Below, piece by piece: positions 9,227 to 16,194 of a stretch of DNA of 64,000 nt. The stretch's first letter is position 1. Each line of letters begins with the position of its first letter. The DNA comes from Sporosarcina luteola (lineage in GTDB: Bacteria; Bacillota; Bacilli; Bacillales_A; Planococcaceae). Location: positions 1,364,001 through 1,428,000 of the forward strand of contig NZ_JAMBOK010000001.1 of assembly GCF_023715585.1 (NCBI RefSeq). Reading direction: 5' to 3'. A program made the position numbers and the translations under genes. The notes under the pieces were generated by a model. It did not search any database. It had not been told where the DNA came from and saw nothing but the letters and a program-made list of their open reading frames with translations.

Positions 9227-9372
9227 TATTTCAGTTTATCATCAAAGGTGCACCAAGTAAGGATGCAGAGTAGAAGAGAATTTCGGGAAGGTTGAATAGT
9301 AGATAGTTTGTGATCTAAGGCGGTTAGCGGTGTAAGAAGAATGAACAATCTATTCAAGAGTTTTTTCATGAA

Positions 9373-9410
9373 AGGGTGCAAGCCACTAAAATACATAATA
9401 CCTGCACCCT
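9373..9410 (-). terminator. Hairpin after the 68-residue gene
   Basis: AGGGTGCA and TGCACCCT arms flank a 20-nt loop. The tail is TTTCATG rather than a clean T run, so terminator function is only likely. Confidence 0.5.
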
Positions 9411-9431
9411 ATTTAATTACCACTTTTAGAG

Positions 9432-9638
9432 TCAGCGTTTATTACATTCATTCGAACAATAATAACAGCCGTCTGCTTTGGCAAAATATTTCTTTGCTTC
9501 TAGTACTGCTCCCTTGCAATTAATAAATGAACCCAGATACATACGGTTTGCAAGGGAAGGTAAACGGTCACAAGTGCTTACATGCACTTCATGATCCCCA
9601 TTTGGCTGAGGATTCATATTCACATAATAAATTCCCAT
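9432..9638 (-). CDS. Small Cys-rich conserved hypothetical protein
   Basis: 68 residues from the ATG at 9638, chosen because AGGTG lies 6-7 nt upstream; the frame is open to 9755 but that extension has no ribosome site. The chain begins MGIYYVNMNPQPNGDHEVH and ends with CYYCSNECN, giving a C-x2-C-x3-C cluster plus one further Cys and His residues upstream that could bind a metal. From memory, short proteins of this type (NGDHEVH ... YCSN-C) occur singly in many bacteria without a known role. No partner gene is evident. The zinc-binding idea is inference. Confidence 0.65.
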   Translation of the reverse strand: MGIYYVNMNPQPNGDHEVHVSTCDRLPSLANRMYLGSFINCKGAVLEAKKYFAKADGCYYCSNECNKR

Positions 9639-9777
9639 ATAAACACCTACTTTCATACTGTAATTTATGGAAACACATGTTCTCGTTAACAATATTATAG
9701 AATACGCGTTCCTATTAGTCAAGTCCTTCTTGGTTAACATATCTTCAAACGGCATCTAAGTTTCAGTACCAAAACGC

Positions 9778-9808
9778 AAAAAAAGACCCTCTGCGGAAAC
9801 AGAAGGCC
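9778..9808 (-). terminator. Terminator of the HIRAN-protein gene
   Basis: GGCCTTCTG and CAGAGGGTC pair fully when G-U pairs are allowed; TCTTTTTTTG follows on the minus strand. It lies about 100 bp past the stop. Confidence 0.8.
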
Positions 9809-9911
9809 ATGTTGTTACACGGATTATTTGTTTGCTACATATTTCTAAAGTCATACCGTTCAGTGCATGCCAACGAGATATTCGGACGGCGAAGAACACG
9901 CATCAGTCCCC

Positions 9912-10667
9912 TTAGCACATCACTACTCTTAATTCTTCTTGATCGTTTAAGACATCCTGGATGTCGACGTGTTCGTTCACTTCGCCTACGACTCCAATAC
10001 AAAGTTTACGATGAGGAACTGCTTCTGGATGGATGGCCTCCACTCTTGCTTGAAAACTACTTCTCTTCTCAATGACTTCAAACATCCATCCACTGTAAAA
10101 AGCAGGGATGAAACCTAACTTTTCCCCATTTACTGACATCACGACAACGGCTTTATGGTCATGTTTATTTTCAGGGTCTAACAAAAACTCTACATCGTCA
10201 CCTACTTGAAGCTGATCAATTGCAAGGTCGCCATTATAATAGCGCCAACCTGCCACAAAGAAATCCATCACAAAGATGTCGTTTTCAACCAGGATTGGTG
10301 ATACGAACTCATAGGAATCTGTTGCTAAAATACCTCCTGTGGCTCGTAAAACATCCATTTCTGTGCACTCCGCTGTAAGGCCCAATTCTCGAAGTACAAT
10401 CGGGTAATCGGGTCTGCGTGTATCTGGTAAACGGCGCGCAAATGGACCAAAAAGTTTTTTGGAAATATACGTCTTATTGATGTCCGGGAATGCTAAGTGA
10501 GGTCGATAACCATTGTCCATAGCTTCTGCCAATTTTCGTCTATATCCGTCTGTCTCGTATGAAAATGTATAGACCCCATTTTCATGAAGCAACCTACCCA
10601 CGTGGTAACGTTGCCGCGTCTCGACATTTTGCCAAATCAGCCACAGTTCAAAAGGTCTGTTTCTCAT
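9912..10667 (-). CDS. HipA N-terminal-like plus HIRAN domain protein
   Basis: 251 residues. Residues 1-100 resemble the N-terminal subdomain of HipA kinases (RYHVGRLL, YTFSYETDGY, FGPFARRLPDTRRPDY). Residues about 130-235 look like a HIRAN domain: FFVAGWRYYNG, then EFLLDPENKHDHKAVVV and LGFIPAFYSGW. HIRAN domains bind DNA ends or single-stranded DNA in the proteins studied. The ATG follows AAGGAG and lies 4 bp after the stop of the upstream HipA-like kinase, so the two are almost surely co-translated. In ordinary HipA these N-terminal and kinase parts are one chain; here they are separate genes and HIRAN is added. Role as toxin partner or antitoxin is unknown. Confidence 0.72.
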   Translation of the reverse strand: MRNRPFELWLIWQNVETRQRYHVGRLLHENGVYTFSYETDGYRRKLAEAMDNGYRPHLAFPDINKTYISKKLFGPFARRLPDTRRPDYPIVLRELGLTAECTEMDVLRATGGILATDSYEFVSPILVENDIFVMDFFVAGWRYYNGDLAIDQLQVGDDVEFLLDPENKHDHKAVVVMSVNGEKLGFIPAFYSGWMFEVIEKRSSFQARVEAIHPEAVPHRKLCIGVVGEVNEHVDIQDVLNDQEELRVVMC

Positions 10668-10671
10668 GCTT

Positions 10672-11517
10672 TCACACTCCTTCCAACCAATTCAGAATCC
10701 AATTTTTCCGGTATAGTAATAGGCGGATAACCCAATCTTTATTTACATCACACATTATGTTGTTCGGAATTTCATTAAGTATAGATAGTAGCATTCCCTC
10801 ATTCAGCTGTTCTAACCTCGTCACGGCCATTTTGAGTTCGTCTGGTAAATGAATGTGAAGATAAGATAGCAATTCAAAATGCTTCGGCTTTTTTCTACCT
10901 GGTAATCCAATACTGGGTTTTCCCCTATTACAGAAGCCAGCCAACATCCCATCATTTGTCAGCATCATCTTCTTTTTATCTATGACTTCGTTAAAACCAA
11001 GGGATGAGCCATTATCATAGATAGGAGCCAAACGCATCTCTTCAGGTCCACTTAGGACACCCCAATTGTCACAATGCCGATCGTTGTTGGCAATCAATGC
11101 ATCATAAACTGGTAAAGTCACAAACTCCTTCTCCAAATCATATGCCGCAAGGAGTTCTATGATGTGGGGCAACTCGTAATCAGTCAATGAACGACGATCA
11201 AAATGTTCGAATTGTGCCAAGAACAAATCTCCGCCTTCATACAACTCCTCTGTCTTTGCTCGAAAGTTTTTAGATATTGTTCCTACAACACCTTGGTATT
11301 CAGCCAGCTCTACTTCGGCTGTTTGAAATCCTAACTGCTTTCCTACTTTACTTGCTACAAATTCGGCCCAGTGGCCACCTGTTCCTTCAGTAGGAATCTT
11401 AAAGAGATATTTAGTTGGATCTTCAGGATCTGTTCCAGGTTCAAGTAGCCAAAATTTCGATCGAGTTCCTGAGGCTTGGCTTTTCTCATCTCGATTCCAG
11501 AGCGAAGCATCAATCAT
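10672..11517 (-). CDS. HipA-like (HipT/CtkA-type) Ser/Thr kinase
   Basis: 281 residues, about 160 shorter than full HipA because the N-terminal domain is absent and lies in the next gene. Kinase landmarks are visible: probable ATP-contacting Lys40 (YLFK), Glu52, the catalytic loop NNDRHCDNWG with Asp146 and Asn151, and metal-binding Asp168 in APIYDNG. The ATG has TTGGAGGAG upstream. In well-studied HipA/HipT the target is a tRNA synthetase and the outcome is growth arrest; that role is inferred here. No HipB-like helix-turn-helix gene is adjacent, so an antitoxin, if any, must be the HIRAN partner or lie elsewhere. Confidence 0.8.
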   Translation of the reverse strand: MIDASLWNRDEKSQASGTRSKFWLLEPGTDPEDPTKYLFKIPTEGTGGHWAEFVASKVGKQLGFQTAEVELAEYQGVVGTISKNFRAKTEELYEGGDLFLAQFEHFDRRSLTDYELPHIIELLAAYDLEKEFVTLPVYDALIANNDRHCDNWGVLSGPEEMRLAPIYDNGSSLGFNEVIDKKKMMLTNDGMLAGFCNRGKPSIGLPGRKKPKHFELLSYLHIHLPDELKMAVTRLEQLNEGMLLSILNEIPNNIMCDVNKDWVIRLLLYRKNWILNWLEGV

Positions 11518-11592
11518 TTGTCATCGCTCCTCCAACTAAAGTCGCTAGTATCTATAAGTATAGCGAACATGTCACACATTGTCACTTGGAAA

Positions 11593-11614
11593 ACAAAAAC
11601 GCTCAATGAGCATT
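11593..11614 (-). terminator. Short terminator before the HipA-like pair
   Basis: AATGCTC-ATT-GAGCGTT hairpin followed by TTTGTTTT on the minus strand. It separates the broken replication gene from the kinase, 75 bp before the kinase start. Confidence 0.6.
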
Positions 11615-11707
11615 CGCTCTCCAGTAAGCATATCTTCAACATGAATTCTATGCTTCCCCTCTCGTCAAATCCAACACGAATTCAGTCGCTCTCCTATTCG
11701 GCAGCCC

Positions 11708-12442
11708 TTAAACTTGCCCCTTGCGTACTTTGCGATCCTGCGTTACTTGCGCCACCATCTGATTCCAATTCCTCCTCAATGCTGCTGGGGATAATATAAC
11801 CGTCTGCCAAAAATGATGTTGCTATGACCACGCAATAATATGCTGGACCTGCTCGAATGTCCTTTGATCATGTACTAAGATGCGCCTCATCTCGTTCGTC
11901 CATTTTCCAAGATCAGGCTCCCTCTGGTCGGAATGATTGACCCGAATCCCTTCAAGTAACGCAAATGCCAATTGATGATACTCGGATGACTCATCGGGAA
12001 CAGCTCTCGGATAATTAATTATTTCATTCTTTACATTCTTGTTAGATGTTAGCTGCCTGTTGGCCATCTGTTGACTGTCTGTTACCTCACTTGTCCCAGA
12101 CTTGTCCTTACGTTGATAAACATCCCAATTCACAATGGAAATGAGCCGATTTTGATTTGTTGATTCATCTGTCAGAAATCCGTATTTCGCAAATCGTTTC
12201 AGCGCCGTGCGGATTTTCTGTACACTCACACCTTTATCGCATTTTCTCACAAGTGACGGTAGCGACGTTATCATTTGTCCAGGCTTCAACGAATACTGAA
12301 CCCCTTTCCATTCCCAATGCCTTTCATCATGTGTCGCCATCATCAGCAACGTCACCAGAACCACTTTCTGCTCGGATGTCGCCTCCGTCCAAATTGGCTT
12401 ATCCAACAGTGACCTATGTATTTTAATCCATCCTTGTTCCAT
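11708..12442 (-). pseudogene. Phage-type replication initiation protein, interrupted by an amber codon
   Basis: From the ATG at 12442 (GAGGTGAAGGAAA upstream) the frame runs 206 codons to TAG at 11822-11824. The next 37 codons in the same frame continue a typical C-terminus (HHFWQTVILSP, LRRNW) to TAA at 11708. The N-terminus WIKIHRSLLDKPIW and the winged-helix-like region to about residue 110 match the replisome organiser/DnaD-like proteins of phages and integrative elements. The amber stands where related proteins commonly have Gln (IIAWSQ), so one C-to-T change explains it. Either the gene is dead, a shorter protein is made, or the stop is suppressed. No other phage gene remains nearby. 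Confidence 0.78.
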
Positions 12443-12668
12443 TTTCCTTCACCTCAAATAGATATTTGTATGAAAAGACGCTTCATCTGCTATATAGACA
12501 GTTCATTTGGAAAGGGATACTGGTTGGTGGAAATAAATTTTGGGGAGTATTTGAAAGAAGTAGTTTGGAATACTCTTTTTTGTTTGATATTCATTTTTTG
12601 CACCGCATCTTTATTCTCCTTTTATAATGTATAGTACAAAGGTGGTTCTTTCACATGCAATTGAGAAA

Positions 12669-12703
12669 TAAAAAAACGCGGCCATAAATATCTGGGCTGC
12701 GTT
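12669..12703 (-). terminator. Terminator of the SEC-C gene
   Basis: AACGCAGCC and GGCCGCGTT arms with an 11-nt loop, then T7 on the minus strand. The remaining 12443-12668 stretch shows no supported gene. Confidence 0.85.
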
Positions 12704-12721
12704 ACTCTTCAACTTATTAAG

Positions 12722-13606
12722 TCAAGATAGGTGTATTGTTCTTAATTTAACTTCATCCTTCAATTTAATATGGTAATGGGTACCTTTTTCATATTTACTG
12801 GCCCCGCAACAATATTTAAACTTTGTACCACTATCACAAGGACACAGATCATTACGTTTAACATTATCATACTTTTCGTTATAGTAGTACTTATCTATAT
12901 CAATAACAGAAAATAGTAAAAGCGGGTTTGTATTATTTTCAACAAAGTAATTTAATAGATTAAACTTTTCCTTTTCGGTTCTATTGTCATCACTAATTTC
13001 AATAATACAACGTTTATCCATTGGATGTTTAACTAGTGCTACTGCTTGAAATACTATGTCCTTACAAATAGAAACTGCCATTTGTCCCCAATATAAATTG
13101 CCTGGAATATGAATGCAATCCACGTCTAATACTGATTTACCACAGATACTACATTCCTCTGTTTTTCTCACCATTTCACTACTAGCAAAAACACGATAAG
13201 GATAAAGTTTTTCTAATTCTTGTAAGTGAGAATTAAATGCATTTATTGCAAAGTCACTATGACATTTTGTGAACTTTGTTACATTAATCAATCTATCAAT
13301 AGTATCTTGTAAAACATTCCATGAATCTTTATATCTGCCCTCAAGCAAGGTTTTCCAATAAATAGAGTAGTTTTTCATCATACCACAATATTCACTTATA
13401 ACGAACATAGAGTTTGCTATCTCTTCATATCCCATTTTAACTGCTTTTTCCTTTATTCTTATACAATTGGTAATACTCGTATCGCATGTTTGGATTACTG
13501 CATCATAATTACTATCTTTTAATTCATTATAAATTTTATTTATGTTTGTTCTAAGTAGTGTAAGCTCACTGAAATCGGTTATTTCTCTTGTTAAAACAGA
13601 GAGCAT
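12722..13606 (-). CDS. SEC-C motif protein of the AT-rich pair
   Basis: 294 residues from the ATG at 13606, which is preceded by GGGAGGA and lies 4 bp after the stop of the upstream gene; a longer frame to 13648 would overlap that gene. Residues about 255-275 (RNDLCPCDSGTKFKYCCG) form a SEC-C zinc motif as at the tail of SecA. A second Cys pair, CSICG, sits near residue 155. The N-terminal half looks helical and is unrecognised. Base composition is visibly more AT-rich than the flagellar genes next door, suggesting transfer. Function unknown; it is most likely coupled to the membrane protein upstream. Confidence 0.68.
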   Translation of the reverse strand: MLSVLTREITDFSELTLLRTNINKIYNELKDSNYDAVIQTCDTSITNCIRIKEKAVKMGYEEIANSMFVISEYCGMMKNYSIYWKTLLEGRYKDSWNVLQDTIDRLINVTKFTKCHSDFAINAFNSHLQELEKLYPYRVFASSEMVRKTEECSICGKSVLDVDCIHIPGNLYWGQMAVSICKDIVFQAVALVKHPMDKRCIIEISDDNRTEKEKFNLLNYFVENNTNPLLLFSVIDIDKYYYNEKYDNVKRNDLCPCDSGTKFKYCCGASKYEKGTHYHIKLKDEVKLRTIHLS

Positions 13607-13610
13607 ACTC

Positions 13611-14117
13611 TTAATCCTCCCACAGTTTATTAACATCAATTTTCTCAAAACTTTTCTTAAAATCCTTAGCTGACCCTTTATAGCTTAGATGTTTACTTTT
13701 TCCCTTTTCTTTATCTTCAACTAATAAGTCGAAATGAACGGTCGGTTCATCATTAGGTCTACCTTTCATCTTATCATAAACGAAACTGCTAACTAAGTTA
13801 ATGGTTAAAGGTAATAACACAGTACTCCCTATATAAATGAAGGGAATCCAAATATCAAATGAATGTAGCGCTAATGTCTTTTCTTCACCTTTATTTTCTA
13901 GTAATTCAAATTTAAGTTCATTACCTTTATTTGCAATGGAATATTTATAAAAAGATACTGTGTCCGGTTGGAATGCCCTATCAACACCTCCCGCGACTTC
14001 GAAGTTTGGTAATAAAACAATATCGGCTTCAATTACACGTTTTTTTGTGTCATTATTGAAAACATCCATTTCTAAAAAAGTATTTAATGCACTTGATGTG
14101 TCGTGAATCTCTAACAT
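13611..14117 (-). CDS. Predicted single-span membrane protein of the AT-rich pair
   Basis: 168 residues from the ATG at 14117, chosen for AAGGAG 7 nt upstream; an in-frame ATG at 14177 lacks such a site. One hydrophobic stretch near residues 96-118 (FIYIGSTVLLPLTINLVSSF) is long enough to cross the membrane, with a polar domain on each side. Codon use is AT-rich like that of the SEC-C gene 4 bp downstream, so the two look like one transferred cassette. I do not recognise the family. Two-gene cassettes with a membrane protein occur among phage-defence loci, but nothing in the residues proves such a role. Confidence 0.65.
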   Translation of the reverse strand: MLEIHDTSSALNTFLEMDVFNNDTKKRVIEADIVLLPNFEVAGGVDRAFQPDTVSFYKYSIANKGNELKFELLENKGEEKTLALHSFDIWIPFIYIGSTVLLPLTINLVSSFVYDKMKGRPNDEPTVHFDLLVEDKEKGKSKHLSYKGSAKDFKKSFEKIDVNKLWED

Positions 14118-14228
14118 AAAATCTCTCCTTACTGATGTGTTTTTACTAATCGAGTTGCTTAAGCTATTTTGCTGCAAAAATAATTTTTATCCTATAAGAT
14201 TTCGATTCGTTATAAATCCTTGGGAGTA

Positions 14229-14260
14229 TAAAAAGAGACTCTAGAAAAACTAGAGTCTCC
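14229..14260 (-). terminator. Terminator of hag, beyond exon 2
   Basis: AGACTCTAG-TTTTT-CTAGAGTCT hairpin followed by CTTTTTATA on the minus strand. It lies after the downstream exon at 14277-14321, showing that the intron is inside the hag transcription unit. Confidence 0.92.
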
Positions 14261-14276
14261 TGTAAAAATCCAGAAA

Positions 14277-14321
14277 TTAACGAAGAAGTTGTAGAACTCC
14301 TTGTGGTTGTTGGTTCGCTTG
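14277..14321 (-). CDS. hag: hag exon 2 (flagellin C-terminus after splicing)
   Basis: 45 nt encoding QANQQPQGVLQLLR and a TAA stop. This is the usual C-terminal end of Bacillales flagellins. It has no start codon or ribosome site of its own. Joined to exon 1 after ...QAMLA (last base at 14697) it restores the standard AQAMLAQANQQPQG junction with no gain or loss of residues. The junction was placed by this reading-frame match and by the group I rule that exon 1 ends in U and the intron in G. Confidence 0.85.
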   Translation of the reverse strand, partial: QANQQPQGVLQLLR

Positions 14322-14696
14322 CTTTGCGACTGTATCTTTCGATTACAGAATAGACTATATCTTCACCCTCAAGTTACCTTGTAGGGGCTGGGCACTTCGA
14401 ATGCTACGACTCGTAACACCCTACGGATTTCATCGTCATAGCGTTCGCCTTAGACGGTATATCCTAGTCGTTGAACGTTCCCCACGGTTTCCCGACAGGG
14501 GCTTCGCTGCTGATTGTCCAATCTCTCCGTTTTTCAAGCCATCGCGTTTACCGTTTCCAGTTCCGCTGTGGCAGAAGAGCTCTCAGGAGGTTCCAGCAAT
14601 TCACCCAGTGATGCTCTAACTCGTTACCAAGTTAGACGCCCGGTCACAACATTATCGAAGAAGTTGTAGAACTCCTTGCGAAGATTGCTGTGCTTG
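14322..14696 (-). ncRNA. Group I self-splicing intron in hag, 375 nt
   Basis: On the minus strand the core has the marks of subgroup IA introns: GAATTGCTGGAA and GACAATCAGCAGCG (P4 pairing TGCTG/CAGCA), GTTCAACGACTA and AAGATATAGTCT (P7 pairing GACTA/TAGTC). A CTGTA/TACAG hairpin follows at the P9 position. The preceding exon base is U and the last intron base is G, as required. There is no homing-endonuclease gene inside. The first 45 nt (14696-14652) encode QAQQSSQGVLQLLR plus a stop, so unspliced mRNA still gives a complete flagellin. The P1 guide is not certain; GTTGTGACCGG at 14639-14651 is the best candidate. Group I introns in flagellin genes are, from memory, known in Geobacillus. Confidence 0.88.
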
Positions 14697-15830
14697 AGCC
14701 AACATTGCTTGTGCTGCTTGAGAAAGAATCGAGTTCTTTGTTTGTTCCATCATTTCTTTCGCCATATCTACGTCACGGATACGAGATTCCGCGGCAGTTA
14801 GGTTTTCGGAAGATGTGTTCAAGTTATTGATTGTGTGCTCCAAACGGTTTTGAGCCGCACCTAATGACGAACGTTGAGTTGAAACTGCTTTAATTGCATC
14901 ATCTAAAACAGTTGTTAATGCATCAGCTTTAGTTTTGCTATCAACTGCTGAATTGTTCGTAATCTTGTCAGAAATCATATTTCCTAGGCCAGTACCTAAT
15001 GTTGTTGCGTCCATTTTCGCAAAATTCACTGATAAAGTTTCATTTGCTAATCCGTTACTTCCAATCATAAATTGAGCCGCACCTGATCCTGCTGCAGTAA
15101 CAACTATGTCATTCGCAGTTGCTACCAAATTGTCACGTAAGTTTGCAGCTGTTTCAGTACCGGCAATATCAAAGCTTATACCTAAAGTTGAAAAGTTTAC
15201 TGTTTGGCTGTTTGCACCTAACTTTACAGTCTCAGTAACATTTTTTCCTGCAATTGTTGCAGACATTGTTAATTCATCTGCAGCTGTGCCTGCTGACAGA
15301 GTAAATGTAGTTCCTGCAGCTGCCTTAGAAACATCTACTTTTGAGATTGCAGATGTTGCCCCCAGTAAAACTCCTTGTTTCAATTCAGAACCTGCTGCCA
15401 AAGAAGTAGTCATACTTCCATCTAACAAGCCTTTACCATTAAATTTAGTAGTTCCAGAAATACGATTAATCTCATCTTTAAGTTGTACCAGCTCGTCTCC
15501 TATTGCTTGGCGGTCATCTGTGTTGTTCGTATCATTTGATGCCTGAACTGATAGTTCACGCATACGTTGCAGTATATCATGCGTTTCATTTAAAGCACCC
15601 TCAGCTGTTTGAATCATAGAAATACCATCTTGTGAGTTTTTAGCTGCTTGGTCTAGTCCCCGAATTTGCCCACGCATTTTTTCAGAGATTGCAAGACCAG
15701 CTGCATCATCCCCAGCACGGTTAATACGAAGACCTGAAGCCAATTTCTCCATTGATTTAGATTGTTGAGTTGTAGCAGCACTCAATTGACGATGCGTGTT
15801 CAATGCTGCGATGTTGTGATTAATTCTCAT
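14652..15830 (-). CDS. hag: Flagellin (unspliced reading frame; exon 1 is 14697-15830)
   Basis: 392 residues from the ATG at 15830, preceded by AAGGAGG. The N-terminus MRINHNIAALNTHRQLS and the C-terminal MEQTKNSILSQAAQAMLAQ are the conserved D0/D1 coiled-coil ends of flagellin; the middle, about residues 150-300, is the variable surface domain rich in Ala, Thr and Ser. Without splicing, translation ends at 14652 with QAQQSSQGVLQLLR; after splicing it ends with QANQQPQGVLQLLR. Both products are 392 residues. A sigma-D-type promoter and a CsrA-type hairpin lie upstream, with csrA and fliW just before it. The usual downstream genes (flaG, fliD, fliS) are missing here; the accessory island follows instead. 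Confidence 0.95.
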   Translation of the reverse strand: MRINHNIAALNTHRQLSAATTQQSKSMEKLASGLRINRAGDDAAGLAISEKMRGQIRGLDQAAKNSQDGISMIQTAEGALNETHDILQRMRELSVQASNDTNNTDDRQAIGDELVQLKDEINRISGTTKFNGKGLLDGSMTTSLAAGSELKQGVLLGATSAISKVDVSKAAAGTTFTLSAGTAADELTMSATIAGKNVTETVKLGANSQTVNFSTLGISFDIAGTETAANLRDNLVATANDIVVTAAGSGAAQFMIGSNGLANETLSVNFAKMDATTLGTGLGNMISDKITNNSAVDSKTKADALTTVLDDAIKAVSTQRSSLGAAQNRLEHTINNLNTSSENLTAAESRIRDVDMAKEMMEQTKNSILSQAAQAMLAQAQQSSQGVLQLLR

Positions 15831-15853
15831 TATAATTTCCTCCTTGAATGTGT

Positions 15854-15873
15854 AGCTCACGTCCTTGTGAGCT
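15854..15873 (-). promoter_or_regulatory. CsrA-type binding hairpin in the hag leader
   Basis: The transcript reads AGCUCAC-AAGGAC-GUGAGCU: a 7-bp stem presenting GGA in the loop, close to the CsrA consensus (ACARGGAUGU). It lies 24 nt before the start codon and just upstream of the AAGGAGG ribosome site, which may be a second GGA site. CsrA repression of hag is known in B. subtilis. Confidence 0.75.
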
Positions 15874-15930
15874 TGGTTTTATTTTGAAGAGAGTGTGGTC
15901 GGCCGACCTTTGTTTTCCCTTACATAGTTA

Positions 15931-15957
15931 GTATCGGATTGGTTGTCTGATTGTTTA
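15931..15957 (-). promoter_or_regulatory. Sigma-D-type promoter of hag
   Basis: On the minus strand TAAA, 15 nt, then TCCGATAC, close to the flagellar sigma-28/sigma-D consensus (TAAA-N15-GCCGATAT). A perfect 12-bp palindrome GGTCGGCCGACC (15897-15908) lies downstream in the leader. Confidence 0.85.
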
Positions 15958-15971
15958 ATAGGATTCTCAAA

Positions 15972-16190
15972 TTATTTGTCGGATTTTAGGAATTCGATAA
16001 AGTTGTTGACGTTTATTGCTTCTGTATTAGATTCTGATACTTCTTTTCGTAGTTCGCCGCGCAGGATGCTGATGTTTTTAGGGGCGTTGATGGCGATGCG
16101 GACTTGTTCGCCTTTTACTTCAGTGATGGTGATTTCAATGTCGTCGCCGAGCCAGATGGATTCACCTTTTTTTCTTGATAGGACTAGCAT
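15972..16190 (-). CDS. csrA: Carbon storage regulator CsrA
   Basis: 72 residues beginning MLVLSRKKGESIWLGDDI, a textbook CsrA start. GGAGGGGTGA lies ahead of the ATG at 16190; the frame extends to 16226 without a better start. RGEL near residue 43 and the helical tail complete the family pattern. CsrA is a dimeric RNA-binding protein that blocks translation of hag by covering its ribosome site. It begins 5 bp after the fliW stop, and hag follows. FliW binds CsrA and relieves repression when flagellin is low. Confidence 0.96.
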   Translation of the reverse strand: MLVLSRKKGESIWLGDDIEITITEVKGEQVRIAINAPKNISILRGELRKEVSESNTEAINVNNFIEFLKSDK

Positions 16191-16194
16191 GTCG

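Noticed and set aside
11476..11799. Plus-strand frame of 107 codons between the kinase and replication genes
   Set aside because: It runs antisense through the conserved tail of the replication gene and has no start signals.
12416..12634. Plus-strand small hydrophobic protein upstream of the broken replication gene
   Set aside because: There is no ribosome site before the internal ATG and no terminator after it; composition alone suggests a membrane helix, which AT-rich DNA gives by chance.
14401..14619. Plus-strand frame of 72 codons in the hag 3' region
   Set aside because: It lies antisense to the group I intron core and has no ribosome site; the intron structure explains the sequence.
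14277..14700. Simple duplicated flagellin gene end or IS remnant
   Set aside because: The 375 nt between the two ends contain ordered group I core motifs and no transposase or terminal inverted repeats. The duplicated end is explained as a decoy or by gene conversion.
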